DNA of 64,000 nt from DATFVB01 sp963714035. Its GTDB lineage: Bacteria > Acidobacteriota > Thermoanaerobaculia > UBA5066 > DATFVB01. The translations under genes were made by a program, and so were the position numbers. The stretch is taken from positions 3,410,001 to 3,474,000 of the forward strand of contig OY970224.1 of the NCBI GenBank assembly GCA_963714035.1. The letters run 5' to 3'. Of this stretch, positions 24,432 through 33,003 are shown piece after piece (position 1 is the stretch's first letter; every line of letters starts with the position of its first letter). Below the pieces are notes generated by a model that saw only the letters and a program-made list of their open reading frames with translations, did not search any database and was not told the origin of the DNA.

Positions 24432-24886
24432 AACCGTCGGCCGGAGCGCGCGCTCCGCTGGAACGCGCCGGCCTCCCACACGTCGCTTCCGCGGCCCGCG
24501 CTGACACGCGTGCGCTTACGCTCCCAGATCGCGGACCTCCTCGCCTCGGTGGCTCGCGCACTGACGTGCGCGGCGATCGGCGCGCTCGGCGCTGACGCGC
24601 CGGCCGCTTCGCGGCTGCGGCCACGGTCGCGCGCTGGAACTCCTTCGGCGAGACTTTCCGCGATCTGACCTCTGCGGCTCGCCTTCTTTCCCTCATCCGG
24701 CGGCTTGCAGCCGCCACCTTCTCCCGTGGGGAGAAGTAGCGCCGCGGCTCGCTTTGCTCGCGGCCTTGTGTGGCTCGACCGCTGCGGCGCCCCCGACCGC
24801 GGGCAAGGAATCCCGCAATTCGCCGCGCGGCTCGCTTCGCTGAACCGGGAAAGAAGAGAGCCTGGGCTCGAAGCGCCGCCCGCCCG
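24432..24886. other. 455-nt intergenic repeat-rich region between converging genes
   Basis: It lies between the stops of the DUF4388 gene and the minus-strand hydrolase gene. It holds copy B of the dispersed repeat and short GC-rich inverted segments such as GCGCTCGGCGCTGACGCGCC. No reading frame looks coding. It may act as a bidirectional 3' end. Confidence 0.65.
24485..24792 (+). repeat. Dispersed intergenic repeat, copy B
   Basis: Positions 24485-24533 match copy A (6877-6925). Positions 24641-24687 (CTTCGGCGAGACTTTCCGCG, TGACCTCTGCGGCTCGCCTT) and 24772-24792 match copy A 7049-7109 and the reverse complement of copy C (59236-59306). GACCTCCTCGCCTCGG at 24534-24549 also matches copy C. This is the longest copy. 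Confidence 0.75.
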
Positions 24887-25969
24887 TCAGCGCGTCTCGA
24901 TCCCGCGCAGCAGCTCTTCCAGGTATCCCTTCCAGACCGCGGGATAGCTGTGCGTGCCGTGGCCGTGCGTCGCGTCGCTCGTCGGGACGAGGACGTAGCG
25001 GCCGCGGCGCACGCGCGGGATCAGCTTCTCCATCAGGCCGAGCTCGGGCGGGTTGATCTGGTCGTCGGCGGAGTTGATCGCGAGGAGGGGCGCTTCGATC
25101 TTCCCGAGATCGGCCGAGGGGTCGTAGTCCCGGGACGCATCGAAAGCGTAGAGGAAATCGTTTGCGTCGGCGCCGTCGAGCCGGGAGCGCATCTGCTCCT
25201 CGAGGAATCGGTCGGCGGCATCGCGCGTCGGAGCCGCCTTCTGCCACTGGAGCGGGCTCGAAACCATGAAGAGGAGAACCTGGACGGCCGCGCGCAGGCC
25301 GCGCGGCTGCTCCCCATAGTCGCCGCCGTTCCACTCGGGGTCCTGGCGGATGTCGTCCATGATCATCTTGCGCAGCATCCGGTTCCGTCCCGCGATCTGC
25401 GTGGGAACGCTCGCGAGCGGGACGAGGCCGTCCATGAACGCGGGATACTTCTCGCCCCACATCCACGTCTGCATCCCGCCCATCGACGTGCCCATCACGA
25501 GCTCGAGGTGGTCGACGTGCAGGCCCTCGGTCAGGAGCCGGTATTGAGCGGCGATCATGTCGTCGTAGCCGTAGCGGGGGAAATGCGCGTGCATGCCGTC
25601 GCTCGGCTTGCTGGATCGGCCGTGGCCGATCCCGTCCGGGAGGACGATGAAGTGGGTCGCCGCGTCGAGGAGCTCTCCCGGCCCGAAGAGCACGCCGGCG
25701 AAGTTTTCCGACATGAACTGTTTTCCGGTCCCCGTCGTGCCGTGCAGGACGAGCACGGCGTTCCGGACGGCGCCGGAGGCGTCGCGCGAAGGCCGGCCGA
25801 GCGTCCGGTAGTGGAGGCGGAGATCCGGAAGCGTTTCGCCGGACGCGAAGCGGAAATCGTGTATTGTGTAGTCGCCCTCGGCGGCGGCGGGGACCGCGGC
25901 CCGCGCGGCGAAGGCGCCCGTCAAGAGGAGGGCCGAGGCGATCGCGCCGATGCGCGCGCGGCGCGTCAC
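24887..25969 (-). CDS. Exported alpha/beta hydrolase, homoserine O-acetyltransferase (MetX)-like
   Basis: 360 aa. A signal peptide (1-24, ending FAARAA) makes it periplasmic, unlike true MetX, so a biosynthetic acetyltransferase role is unlikely. The fold and triad are clear: nucleophile in GTSMGGMQTWMWGE, acid in INSADDQINPP, His in SDATHGHGTH. The segments VLVLHGTTGTGKQF and IVLPDGIGHGRSSKPSDG are shared with the MetX family. The GTG start at 25969 overlaps the stop of the dihaem cytochrome gene by 4 nt, so the two are co-translated. The substrate is unknown; an exported esterase or acyltransferase is inferred. Confidence 0.88.
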   Translation of the reverse strand: MTRRARIGAIASALLLTGAFAARAAVPAAAEGDYTIHDFRFASGETLPDLRLHYRTLGRPSRDASGAVRNAVLVLHGTTGTGKQFMSENFAGVLFGPGELLDAATHFIVLPDGIGHGRSSKPSDGMHAHFPRYGYDDMIAAQYRLLTEGLHVDHLELVMGTSMGGMQTWMWGEKYPAFMDGLVPLASVPTQIAGRNRMLRKMIMDDIRQDPEWNGGDYGEQPRGLRAAVQVLLFMVSSPLQWQKAAPTRDAADRFLEEQMRSRLDGADANDFLYAFDASRDYDPSADLGKIEAPLLAINSADDQINPPELGLMEKLIPRVRRGRYVLVPTSDATHGHGTHSYPAVWKGYLEELLRGIETR

Positions 25970-26988
25970 GAGCCCCCGCCCGCCGCCGCGCCTCCGGCGC
26001 CGGGAGCATCCGGGAAGCTCACGACCTCATGGCGCACCGGCTTGACCGTTTTCAGGTAGTCGTAGATCGCGCCGAGATCCTCCGGGGTCATTCCGGAGTA
26101 CGCCAGCCACCCCATGACCGTGTTCTGGCCGGGCGGGGCGAGCGGAGCGTTCCCGGCGAGGGGCACGAACGCCTGGAAACGGGCGATGAATTCCGCCTTC
26201 GTCGCGTGGCCCAGCCAGGTGTGCTCTTCCGGCGTGAGGTTCGCGGAGCGGTTCCTTCCCCACGGGCCGCGGTATTCGTTTCCGCCCGCGAACTCCATTC
26301 CGGGGATCGGCTGATGGCGGGCGTCTTCGGTCGTGTGGCACCCGACGCAGCCGCCGACCGTCGTGAGGTATTTCCCGTAAGCGACGGAATCGCTCGCCGG
26401 GACGGCGGCGACCGGCCCGTCGAGCGGCCGGGGAACGGACTTGAGCAGGAGGTTCAACGGGAAGCGGATCCGCTTGGCGGGAACGGAGCGATGGATCGAC
26501 GGAAGCGTCCGAAGGTACGCGACGATCGATCGGCCATCCTCGTCGGAGAGGTGGCTGTAGCCGCGATAGGGCATCATCGGGAAGAGCGCTCGGCCGTTCC
26601 GGTCCACTCCCTCGCGCATCGCGCGGAGGATCTCGCCGTCGCTCCAGCGGGCGAGCCCGAAGTCGGGGTCGGGCGTGATGTTCTGCGCGCACACCACGCC
26701 GGGGACGCCGAGCTTCTCGTCGAACGCGAACCCTCCCTGGCCTTCCGTCCCCGCCTTGACCGGCATTCCGAAGCGGTCGAAATGATGATCGGAGTGGCAC
26801 CCGAGGCAGTCGGTGACGTGCAGGGCGAGATAGCGGCCGCGGGCGACTCGCGCCGGCGTGACCTCGATCTTCTCGCCCGACGGCGGCCGGCTCTTCGGCG
26901 GGCGAAGCGCGAGAAAGGCGATGACCGCGCCGAAAGCGGCGGCAAAGACGACAAGCGTCGCCGCGAGGGCAAGAAGGAATTTCTTCAT
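25966..26988 (-). CDS. Exported dihaem cytochrome c
   Basis: 340 aa. An N-terminal hydrophobic segment (about 5-28) is either signal or anchor. Two covalent haem sites are present, CLGCH (61-65) and CVGCH (214-218), each in its own class I cytochrome c domain with candidate distal Met ligands (for example in RALFPMMPYRGYSHLSDED). It likely transfers electrons in the periplasm, in the manner of alcohol- or sugar-dehydrogenase cytochrome subunits. The gene precedes and overlaps that of the exported hydrolase. TAAAAT lies further upstream near 27010-27020 on the minus strand. Confidence 0.92.
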   Translation of the reverse strand: MKKFLLALAATLVVFAAAFGAVIAFLALRPPKSRPPSGEKIEVTPARVARGRYLALHVTDCLGCHSDHHFDRFGMPVKAGTEGQGGFAFDEKLGVPGVVCAQNITPDPDFGLARWSDGEILRAMREGVDRNGRALFPMMPYRGYSHLSDEDGRSIVAYLRTLPSIHRSVPAKRIRFPLNLLLKSVPRPLDGPVAAVPASDSVAYGKYLTTVGGCVGCHTTEDARHQPIPGMEFAGGNEYRGPWGRNRSANLTPEEHTWLGHATKAEFIARFQAFVPLAGNAPLAPPGQNTVMGWLAYSGMTPEDLGAIYDYLKTVKPVRHEVVSFPDAPGAGGAAAGGGS

Positions 26989-27110
26989 GGTGTAATTCAG
27001 CCTCCGCGGGCATTTTACGCGACAGCGACGGCGCGCCCGGATGTGGCCCTCTCGCGTCCTCCGCCCGCGCGGAAATTTCTAAACGCGCGCCCCGGTTGAT
27101 TCCGACGGGG

Positions 27111-27116
27111 TATATT
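27111..27116 (+). promoter_or_regulatory. Candidate -10 hexamer TATATT for msrB
   Basis: TATATT ends 6 nt before the ATG at 27123 and there is no Shine-Dalgarno sequence, suggesting a leaderless msrB mRNA. The region upstream is locally less GC-rich (GGAAATTTCTAAA at 27071-27083). Confidence 0.5.
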
Positions 27117-27122
27117 GACGGC

Positions 27123-27617
27123 ATGAAAAAGTGGATGATTTTCACCGCTCTCACGGCGCTCGTCGTCGTGCTCGGCTCGCTCGGTGGGGAACGAACCGCG
27201 AGCGCGAAAGGAAAGCCCGTGATCGAAAAGATCGTCAAGTCCGACGCCGAATGGAAGAAGGAGTTGACCCCCGAGCAGTACCAGGTGCTCCGCGAGGCGG
27301 GGACCGAACGGGCGTTCACCGGCAAGTACTGGAACAACCACGAGAAGGGGACCTACGTCTGCGCCGCCGACGGGAATCCGCTCTACTCCTCCGACACGAA
27401 GTTCGAATCGGGCACGGGCTGGCCGAGCTTCTGGCAGCCGATCTCGAAGGACGCGGTCGAGACGAAGACGGACCGGAGCCTCTTCATGGACCGCACCGAG
27501 GTCCGCTGCAGTCGCTGCGGGGGGCATCTCGGCCACGTCTTCGACGACGGCCCTCCGCCGACCCATCTGCGCTACTGCATGAACTCGGCGGCGATGAAGT
27601 TCATCCCGGCAAAGTGA
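27123..27617 (+). CDS. msrB: Exported peptide-methionine (R)-S-oxide reductase
   Basis: 164 aa. A signal peptide or anchor (1-28) places it in the periplasm. It reduces methionine-R-sulfoxide in proteins using catalytic Cys152 in LRYCMNSAAMKF. Conserved segments SSDTKFESGTGWPSF and RCSRCGGHLGHVFDDGP are present. Of the two structural CxxC pairs, the second (Cys129, Cys132) is intact, but the first reads CAAD (Cys80, Asp83), so the zinc site is three-Cys plus Asp or is lost. No resolving partner is encoded here. MsrA, also exported, is encoded at 50355. Both would repair oxidised envelope proteins. Confidence 0.94.
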   Translation: MKKWMIFTALTALVVVLGSLGGERTASAKGKPVIEKIVKSDAEWKKELTPEQYQVLREAGTERAFTGKYWNNHEKGTYVCAADGNPLYSSDTKFESGTGWPSFWQPISKDAVETKTDRSLFMDRTEVRCSRCGGHLGHVFDDGPPPTHLRYCMNSAAMKFIPAK

Positions 27618-27937
27618 TCGCGCCGCCGCACGCGGCGCGGGTCATCCTGAGGCCGCGTCGAGCGGCCGAAGGATCTGCCCGCGCGCTCGCCCGCGTCGCC
27701 GCGCGCGGCGAAATCCTGCGAAAGTTGCGGGTGAGTCGCGAAGCGAAGCGTCATCGCGAGCGGCCGAGCTCTGAACCGAACGGAGGACCGCGTGTTCTTC
27801 CGGGGGGGGCGGGGCGGTCGCCGAGGGAACCACCGCGGTCGAAGCCTGCGCAGGACCTCCGACCCGTCGGCGCGCCTTCAGTCAGGTAAACAGAGCACGC
27901 GGCGTGCCATATTCCCGGAAGGGCGGATCGACGCGCG
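27618..27937. other. 320-nt intergenic region between converging genes
   Basis: It has no credible gene. It holds a short relative of the TCCTGAGG palindrome (27641-27683) with CGCGGGTCATCCTGAGG and GAAGGATCTGCCCGCG flanks that pair with each other, and otherwise unique GC-rich sequence. Confidence 0.6.
27641..27683. repeat. Short TCATCCTGAGG palindromic element
   Basis: It begins TCATCCTGAGG and ends GAAGGATCTG, with an internal GGCCGC/GCGGCC stem around GTCGA. It is related to the element at 6946-7006. Confidence 0.5.
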
Positions 27938-30139
27938 CTAGCGCGGCTGCCGCGCGACCGGCTTCACGGTGTTCCAGCTCTCCTGGCGATCCCATCCGAG
28001 GCGGCGTGCGGTTTCGAGGTTGATCGAACCGTCCGGGTTGAGGATTCCGTTCGCCTCGAGCGTTCGTCGGACGCCGTCTGGCTCACCTTTGAGGCGCGGG
28101 TCGTCGGCCGAGCGAGGGACGAACGCCGTGTTCGCTTGAATGGTCTCGTGTTTCTCGAATCCGGCCCGAACGCCGTTGACGAGATAGTGGAACGCGACGT
28201 CGCTCGATCCCTGGACGACGATGCGTCCGAGATCCTCGTTCAGGACGGCCAGGACCGCGAGACCGCCGAGGGGCGTGAGCTGGACGGTCAATCCCTCGGG
28301 CGACGTCACGAGGCGGAAGTCCTCCGGCACCTCGATCGTCGCGAAGCCGTTGACGATCCGACCCGTGCCGCGGAAATAGGTCCCCGATTCGGCGCCTTCG
28401 ATGCAGGTGTAGACGATCTGCCTCGACGGATCGGTCGGATGCGGAGTCACGAAATCTTTGAGGCCGGATGCGCTGAACGGGCCGTGCACGGTCAGGGATC
28501 CGAACACGATGACGTCGCCCTCGAAGTCGCCGGCATAGCCCCCGCTCTGATTCTCGGCATAGATTCCGGGCCCTGTCGAGTAGTTGACCGCCACGACGCC
28601 CGCGCCGGTGTCACCCGAGCTGACCCCGAAGACCCCGCTGCCGTTGCCGCTGGCGCTGCCGCCATAGACCCCGTTGCCGGTCTGGCTCGTGGCGTGGATT
28701 CCGTCATTGCTGCTGCTGACGGCCTCCATGCCATGGCCGCTGGTGCTCGAGCCGTAGACTCCCGCGCCCGTGGAACTGAGGCCCGTCAGAGCGACGCCAC
28801 TCGAAGCCTCTCCGGTGATCCCGTTCCCGCCGCCGGTGTTCTGGACCTCGAAGGCGGTTCCCCCCGCGTTGGCCGAACCGAAATAGGGCAGGGTGAGCCC
28901 TGCCGATGCGCTCGCGATCGTCAGGCTCGAGCCACTCGGCGTGATCGTGACGTTCGAGCCGGCAGCGAGGGTGACTGCGCCGGTCTCCCCGTTAAGCGAG
29001 GTGACGCCCCCGGATCCGCCGCCTCCGGCCGAACTCGCGATCGTGATCGTCGAGCCGTTCGGGGTGATGGTGACGTTGGGGCCCGCGGCGAGGGTGAGGT
29101 TGTCGTGCAATCCGTTAACGGACCGGACGAGCTGTCCGTTGGCGATGCCCAGCGGCGAGGCGCCGGTGCCGTTTCCGGCAAGACTCGCGTCGTGCGTGAC
29201 GGACGTGATGCCGCCGGCCCCGCCGCCTCCCGTATAGGCGATCGAGATCGAGGACCCGGACGGCGTAATCGAGATGCCGTTTCCCGCTTTCAATGTCAGC
29301 GCGCCGGCCAGGCCGTCGAGGCTCGTCACTCCCGCAGTCCCGCCGGAGGTTCCCAGCAGCGAATCCCGGAACGTCATCTCGAAGCCGGAAGAGTCCTGGC
29401 TCTCGTTGGCGACCTGGGCTCCGGCGAGGATGACCGAGCCCCCGCCGTCGGTCACCGTGGCCGTCAGCCGGGCGTTGGTCGTCGCGATCCCATGGACCAC
29501 GTCGTCGACGGCAGGCTGGATCTGCTCGTAGGGGAGGAGCGGGTAGGCTTTCTGTCCGAGCATCGCTCCCGAGCTGTCGAAGATCTGGATATTGACGGTG
29601 GCCGGCTTGCCCGACGTCTCGATCAGCGCGAAGTTGTAGCGGAAATTCTCGGCTCCTCCCTGATCGATGCCCTGGATGGAGGCGGACTGGCTGGCCGAGA
29701 TCGAGAAGCTCTTCGGGACACCCGCGAAAAAGAGCCCTTCGGTGTTGCCGAGATCGTCGCCCGGCGCCTGGTCGTAGATCCGCTCGGCAACGAAGATCTC
29801 GCCGGTGGAGGTGATCCGCGCAGCGCCGAGGGCATTGGTCAGGCCGAGCTTCGTCTCGACGACGTTCTCGTAGACCTTGGTCTGGCCGGGCTGGAGCGTG
29901 TCATGGAAGGAGGCGGGTGAGGTGTTGGCCTGTCCCGACTTCAGAAACTGGAACGTCATCGTCTGGGGCAAGGTCGTCAGGTTGGTCGCCCAGACGGTCG
30001 TGTAGAACTCGGCGCCGTTCTTTCCCGGAACCCGGCCCACCGCCGCGAGGTAGCTCTCCGTCGAGGCGAACCCGGCGAAGAGCGGTGCCGCAGTGAGGAG
30101 GGCCGCTCCCAGGAATACACGAAAATCGCGTTTCGTCAT
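27938..30139 (-). CDS. Exported tail-fibre-like repeat protein (paralog 1)
   Basis: 733 aa. A signal peptide (1-23) is followed by an N-terminal domain (25-270) almost identical to that of the neighbouring 30136-32262 protein (ASTESYLAAVGRVPGKNGAEF). Three copies of a tail-fibre-type module follow (for example GVTSLNGETGAVTLAAGSNV) with Gly-rich spacers. Next comes a Gly/Ser-rich region with VYGxSxSGxG steps (about 470-560), then a C-terminal domain (575-690: QIVYTCIEGAESGTYFRGTG, FHYLVNGVRAGFEKHE). It is probably surface-exposed and trimeric by analogy to tail fibres; the ligand is unknown. Its ATG overlaps the stop of the upstream paralog (4 nt). Confidence 0.85.
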   Translation of the reverse strand: MTKRDFRVFLGAALLTAAPLFAGFASTESYLAAVGRVPGKNGAEFYTTVWATNLTTLPQTMTFQFLKSGQANTSPASFHDTLQPGQTKVYENVVETKLGLTNALGAARITSTGEIFVAERIYDQAPGDDLGNTEGLFFAGVPKSFSISASQSASIQGIDQGGAENFRYNFALIETSGKPATVNIQIFDSSGAMLGQKAYPLLPYEQIQPAVDDVVHGIATTNARLTATVTDGGGSVILAGAQVANESQDSSGFEMTFRDSLLGTSGGTAGVTSLDGLAGALTLKAGNGISITPSGSSISIAYTGGGGAGGITSVTHDASLAGNGTGASPLGIANGQLVRSVNGLHDNLTLAAGPNVTITPNGSTITIASSAGGGGSGGVTSLNGETGAVTLAAGSNVTITPSGSSLTIASASAGLTLPYFGSANAGGTAFEVQNTGGGNGITGEASSGVALTGLSSTGAGVYGSSTSGHGMEAVSSSNDGIHATSQTGNGVYGGSASGNGSGVFGVSSGDTGAGVVAVNYSTGPGIYAENQSGGYAGDFEGDVIVFGSLTVHGPFSASGLKDFVTPHPTDPSRQIVYTCIEGAESGTYFRGTGRIVNGFATIEVPEDFRLVTSPEGLTVQLTPLGGLAVLAVLNEDLGRIVVQGSSDVAFHYLVNGVRAGFEKHETIQANTAFVPRSADDPRLKGEPDGVRRTLEANGILNPDGSINLETARRLGWDRQESWNTVKPVARQPR

Positions 30140-32262
30140 TGCTTCGACTCCTTTTGGAGGGCCGGTTTCCGGGTCTCGCGCTCGTCCCAGCCGAGCCGGT
30201 ACGGGGTTTCGAGATCGCTGTCGCTATCGATGAGGCGGTTCGCTTTGAGCGCCCTCACGATCTCATCGATCTGGAGCTGTTGTTCCTCGAGTTTTCGCTG
30301 TTGCTCCTTGATGGCTTCGACGAGAATCGGCGTGAGCCTCGCGTAGTCGACGCTCTTGTAGCCGTCGCGGTCCGTCACGACCAGCTCCGGATAGACCTTT
30401 TCGACCTCCTGGGCGATGAACCCGATATCCCGTTCGGCCCGGAAATGCCGGTCCGGGAACTCGTCGTGCCGCCAGTCAAAGGTGACGCCGCGGAGGCGCA
30501 GGATTCCTTCAAGGCCGTCCCGGATCCGAGCGATGTTTTCCTTGAATCGGGCGTCGGACGAGTGGGTCAGGCTCCCTGAGTACGTGATGCTTCCGCCGAC
30601 GATCACGTCGCCGTAGAAATCGCCGGCATAACCGCCGCTCTGGTTCTCGCCGTAAATGCCTGGACCCGCCCCCTGGTTGACGCCCGCGACCCCTGCGCTC
30701 GAGTTGCTGACCCTGCCCTCGACCCCGTTGGCCGACGTGCTGGTGCCGTAGACGCCGTCGTTACCGTCACTGTCTCCGTAGACGCCCTCCAGGATTCCGG
30801 CGATAGAAGCGCCTTGAATGTTGCCGATGGCCGAGAGCGAGTCGGCGGAGAGGTCTCCGGCGACCGTGACACTGCCGACGAAATGCCCCGCGTCGCCGCT
30901 ACTCTGGTTCTCGCCGTAGATGCCGGGTCCTGAGCCGTGACTCACGCCCGCCACCGCGGCACTCGAGTTGCCGACGTCCCCCTCGATGGCGCGGCCGGAC
31001 CCGGTATTGCTGATGGCGAAGGCCGCCTGAGACGCGCTTGTCGGGCCGGCAAACGGGAGGCTGAACCCGCCCGAGCCGCTGCTGCTCGCTATCGTGAGCG
31101 CCGATCCCGATGGCGTGATCGTGATGTTGGACCCGGCGGCGAGTGTGAGGTTGTCGTGGAGGCCGTTGACGCTCTTGACGACCTGACCGGCCGCGACGTT
31201 GCCTCCCTGAACAGAGCTGGCGGCGAGTTGAGCGGTTCCGACCGCTCCCGCCGCGATTCCCAGGGGAGAAGCTCCCGTCCCGTTCCCGGCAAGAGTCGAA
31301 TCGTGTGTCACCGACGTGATTCCACCGGCCCCGCCGCCTCCCGTATAGGCGATCGAAATCGAAGAACCCGACGGCGTGATCGAGATGCCGTTTCCCGCTT
31401 TCAATGTCAGCGCGCCGGCCAAGCCGTCGAGGCTCGTCACTCCCGCAGTCCCGCCGGAGGTTCCCAGCAGCGAATCCCGGAACGTCATCTCGAAGCCGGA
31501 AGAGTCCTGGCTCTCGTTGGCGACCTGGGCTCCGGCGAGGATGACCGAGCCCCCGCCGTCGGTCACCGTGGCCGTCAGGCGGGCGTTGGTCGTCGCGATC
31601 CCATGGACCACGTCGTCGACGGTGGGCTGGATCTGCTCGTAGGGGAGGAGCGGGTAGGCCTTCTGTCCGAGGAGCGTTCCCGAGCCGTCGAAGACCTGGA
31701 CGTTGACGGTGGCAGGCTGCCCGGAGGTCTCGATCAGGGCGAAGTTGTAGCGGAAGTTCTCGGCTCCTCCCTGATCGATGCCCTGGATGGAGGCGGACTG
31801 TCCGGAGGAGATCGAGAAGCTCTTCGGGACACCCGCGAAAAAGAGCCCTTCCGTGTTGCCGATGTCGTCGCCCGGCGCTTGGTTGTAGATCCGCTCGGCG
31901 ACGAAGATCTCGCCGGTGCAGGTGATCCGGGCGGCTCCCAAGGCGTTGGCAAGGCCCAGTTTCGTTTCGACGACGTTCTCGTAGACCTTCGTTTCGCCGG
32001 GGGCGAGCGTGTCGTGAAAGGAAGCCGGGGAGGGATTGGCCTGTCCCGACTTCAGGAACTGGAACGTCATGGTCTGGGGCGCCGTCGTGAGGTTGGTCGC
32101 CCAGACCGTCGTATAGAACTCGGCGCCGTCCTTGCCGGGCACGCGGCCCACTGCCGCGAGGTAGCTCTCCGTCGAGGCGAACCCGGCGAAGAGCGGGCAG
32201 GCCGCGAGGATCGCTCCGAGGGCCAGGACCGCGTCCTGGATCACTCGTCGGGTACAACGCAT
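30136..32262 (-). CDS. Exported tail-fibre-like repeat protein with S74-type intramolecular chaperone domain (paralog 2)
   Basis: 708 aa. A signal peptide (1-27) and the shared N-terminal domain are followed by tail-fibre-like modules (GVTSLDGLAGALTLKAG, VKSVNGLHDNLTLAAG) and Gly/Ser-rich repeats. The C-terminal 140 residues are an S74-type domain: SSDARFKENIARI, GFIAQEVEKVYPELV, DGYKSVDYARLTPILVEAIKE, then a coiled coil. In phage tailspikes this domain trimerises the fibre and cleaves itself at the Ser of SDxRxK. Ser and Lys are both present here. The ATG at 32262 has GGAGGAGG upstream; the longer frame beyond it is rejected. It follows the 80-aa gene by 59 nt. Confidence 0.88.
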   Translation of the reverse strand: MRCTRRVIQDAVLALGAILAACPLFAGFASTESYLAAVGRVPGKDGAEFYTTVWATNLTTAPQTMTFQFLKSGQANPSPASFHDTLAPGETKVYENVVETKLGLANALGAARITCTGEIFVAERIYNQAPGDDIGNTEGLFFAGVPKSFSISSGQSASIQGIDQGGAENFRYNFALIETSGQPATVNVQVFDGSGTLLGQKAYPLLPYEQIQPTVDDVVHGIATTNARLTATVTDGGGSVILAGAQVANESQDSSGFEMTFRDSLLGTSGGTAGVTSLDGLAGALTLKAGNGISITPSGSSISIAYTGGGGAGGITSVTHDSTLAGNGTGASPLGIAAGAVGTAQLAASSVQGGNVAAGQVVKSVNGLHDNLTLAAGSNITITPSGSALTIASSSGSGGFSLPFAGPTSASQAAFAISNTGSGRAIEGDVGNSSAAVAGVSHGSGPGIYGENQSSGDAGHFVGSVTVAGDLSADSLSAIGNIQGASIAGILEGVYGDSDGNDGVYGTSTSANGVEGRVSNSSAGVAGVNQGAGPGIYGENQSGGYAGDFYGDVIVGGSITYSGSLTHSSDARFKENIARIRDGLEGILRLRGVTFDWRHDEFPDRHFRAERDIGFIAQEVEKVYPELVVTDRDGYKSVDYARLTPILVEAIKEQQRKLEEQQLQIDEIVRALKANRLIDSDSDLETPYRLGWDERETRKPALQKESKQ

Positions 32263-32321
32263 CGTCCTCCTCCGAAGGGTCAAACGGACTCTCGTGCGCT
32301 TCGGCGGGCCGCCCGAACGTC

Positions 32322-32564
32322 TCAGTGGCCGCCGTTTTTCGGCTTGTCGGCGTCGCCGGCGTCGGGTCCTCCCGAAGCCGTAGATGGGGATGCGGCCGGC
32401 CGATCGGCGCGATGCGCGACCGTCAGCTTCCCCGTGTCGTCGCGGCTGATGATCGCGGCGAAGGTCGCGTCCGACTCCATCGAATCGGGATCGATCGACG
32501 GCATCTCCCCCGGCGGTCTTTCCCCCGAAAGTCGGCGTACGGCGTTGGGCAACGAGCTGTTCAT
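32322..32564 (-). CDS. Small acidic hypothetical protein at head of surface-protein operon
   Basis: 80 aa, no recognised family. The ATG at 32564 has a strong GGAGGAGG 5 nt upstream, the same kind of ribosome site as the next gene (ATG 32262), which supports real translation. The sequence is polar: PSIDPDSMESDATFAAIISRD in the middle, then a Pro/Ser/Gly-rich tail ending KNGGH. It has no signal peptide, membrane segment or Cys. It is the first gene of a three-gene operon with the two tail-fibre-like proteins. A role in their export or assembly is possible but not shown. Confidence 0.65.
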   Translation of the reverse strand: MNSSLPNAVRRLSGERPPGEMPSIDPDSMESDATFAAIISRDDTGKLTVAHRADRPAASPSTASGGPDAGDADKPKNGGH

Positions 32565-33003
32565 GGGTCCTCCTCCTCGGCGCCCCCGCGGGGCGCCATT
32601 CAATGCATTCACGAGACTGGCGGTCGAATTCAGCGGCCGGGAAGGATGAGGGTGACCGGTGGGCGCAGCGATCGGAGACGTCCGGCGTCCAGAAGCCGGG
32701 CGCGGGGAATGGGCAGCCCTGTCCGGTGGTCCGGGAGGTCTGGCGCGCTGATGCCGTCAGGTTCGACCACAGAGACGTCTCGGTCGAAGAGACTTCGGCC
32801 AGGAGCAGTCGCCCGAGCGCGATTTGCCCTGCGTATCCGCGACCAGCGGCGCCTTCGGCCATGCGAGCATGAAATGTCGAATCGGAAGGACGACTCAATA
32901 GTGAGCCGTATGTCCGATCATTAATTTTCATGTCGCCATAAACGACTGAAAAAGTGACGGATGCTCTCCGTTGTCGGAGGGTCGGCGGTAGAATTCGGAT
33001 TCC
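32565..33003. other. 439-nt divergent regulatory region
   Basis: It separates the minus-strand surface-protein operon from the plus-strand winged-helix regulator. A stretch at about 32870-32960 is clearly AT-richer than its surroundings (TCATTAATTTTCATGTCGCC, CTGAAAAAGTGACGG) and is the best place for promoters and regulator binding. Open frames here lack ribosome sites and family similarity. Confidence 0.65.
32989..32994 (+). promoter_or_regulatory. Candidate -10 hexamer TAGAAT for the winged-helix regulator
   Basis: TAGAAT ends 9 nt before the GTG at 33004. No Shine-Dalgarno sequence is present, so the transcript could be leaderless or nearly so. Confidence 0.5.

Noticed and set aside
24432..24886. 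Possible small genes between the DUF4388 and hydrolase genes.
   Set aside because: All frames there cross blocks that recur as non-coding repeats elsewhere in the window.
32603..32872. An 89-codon plus-strand frame in the divergent regulatory region.
   Set aside because: No ribosome site, no hexamer at the right distance, and no family similarity.
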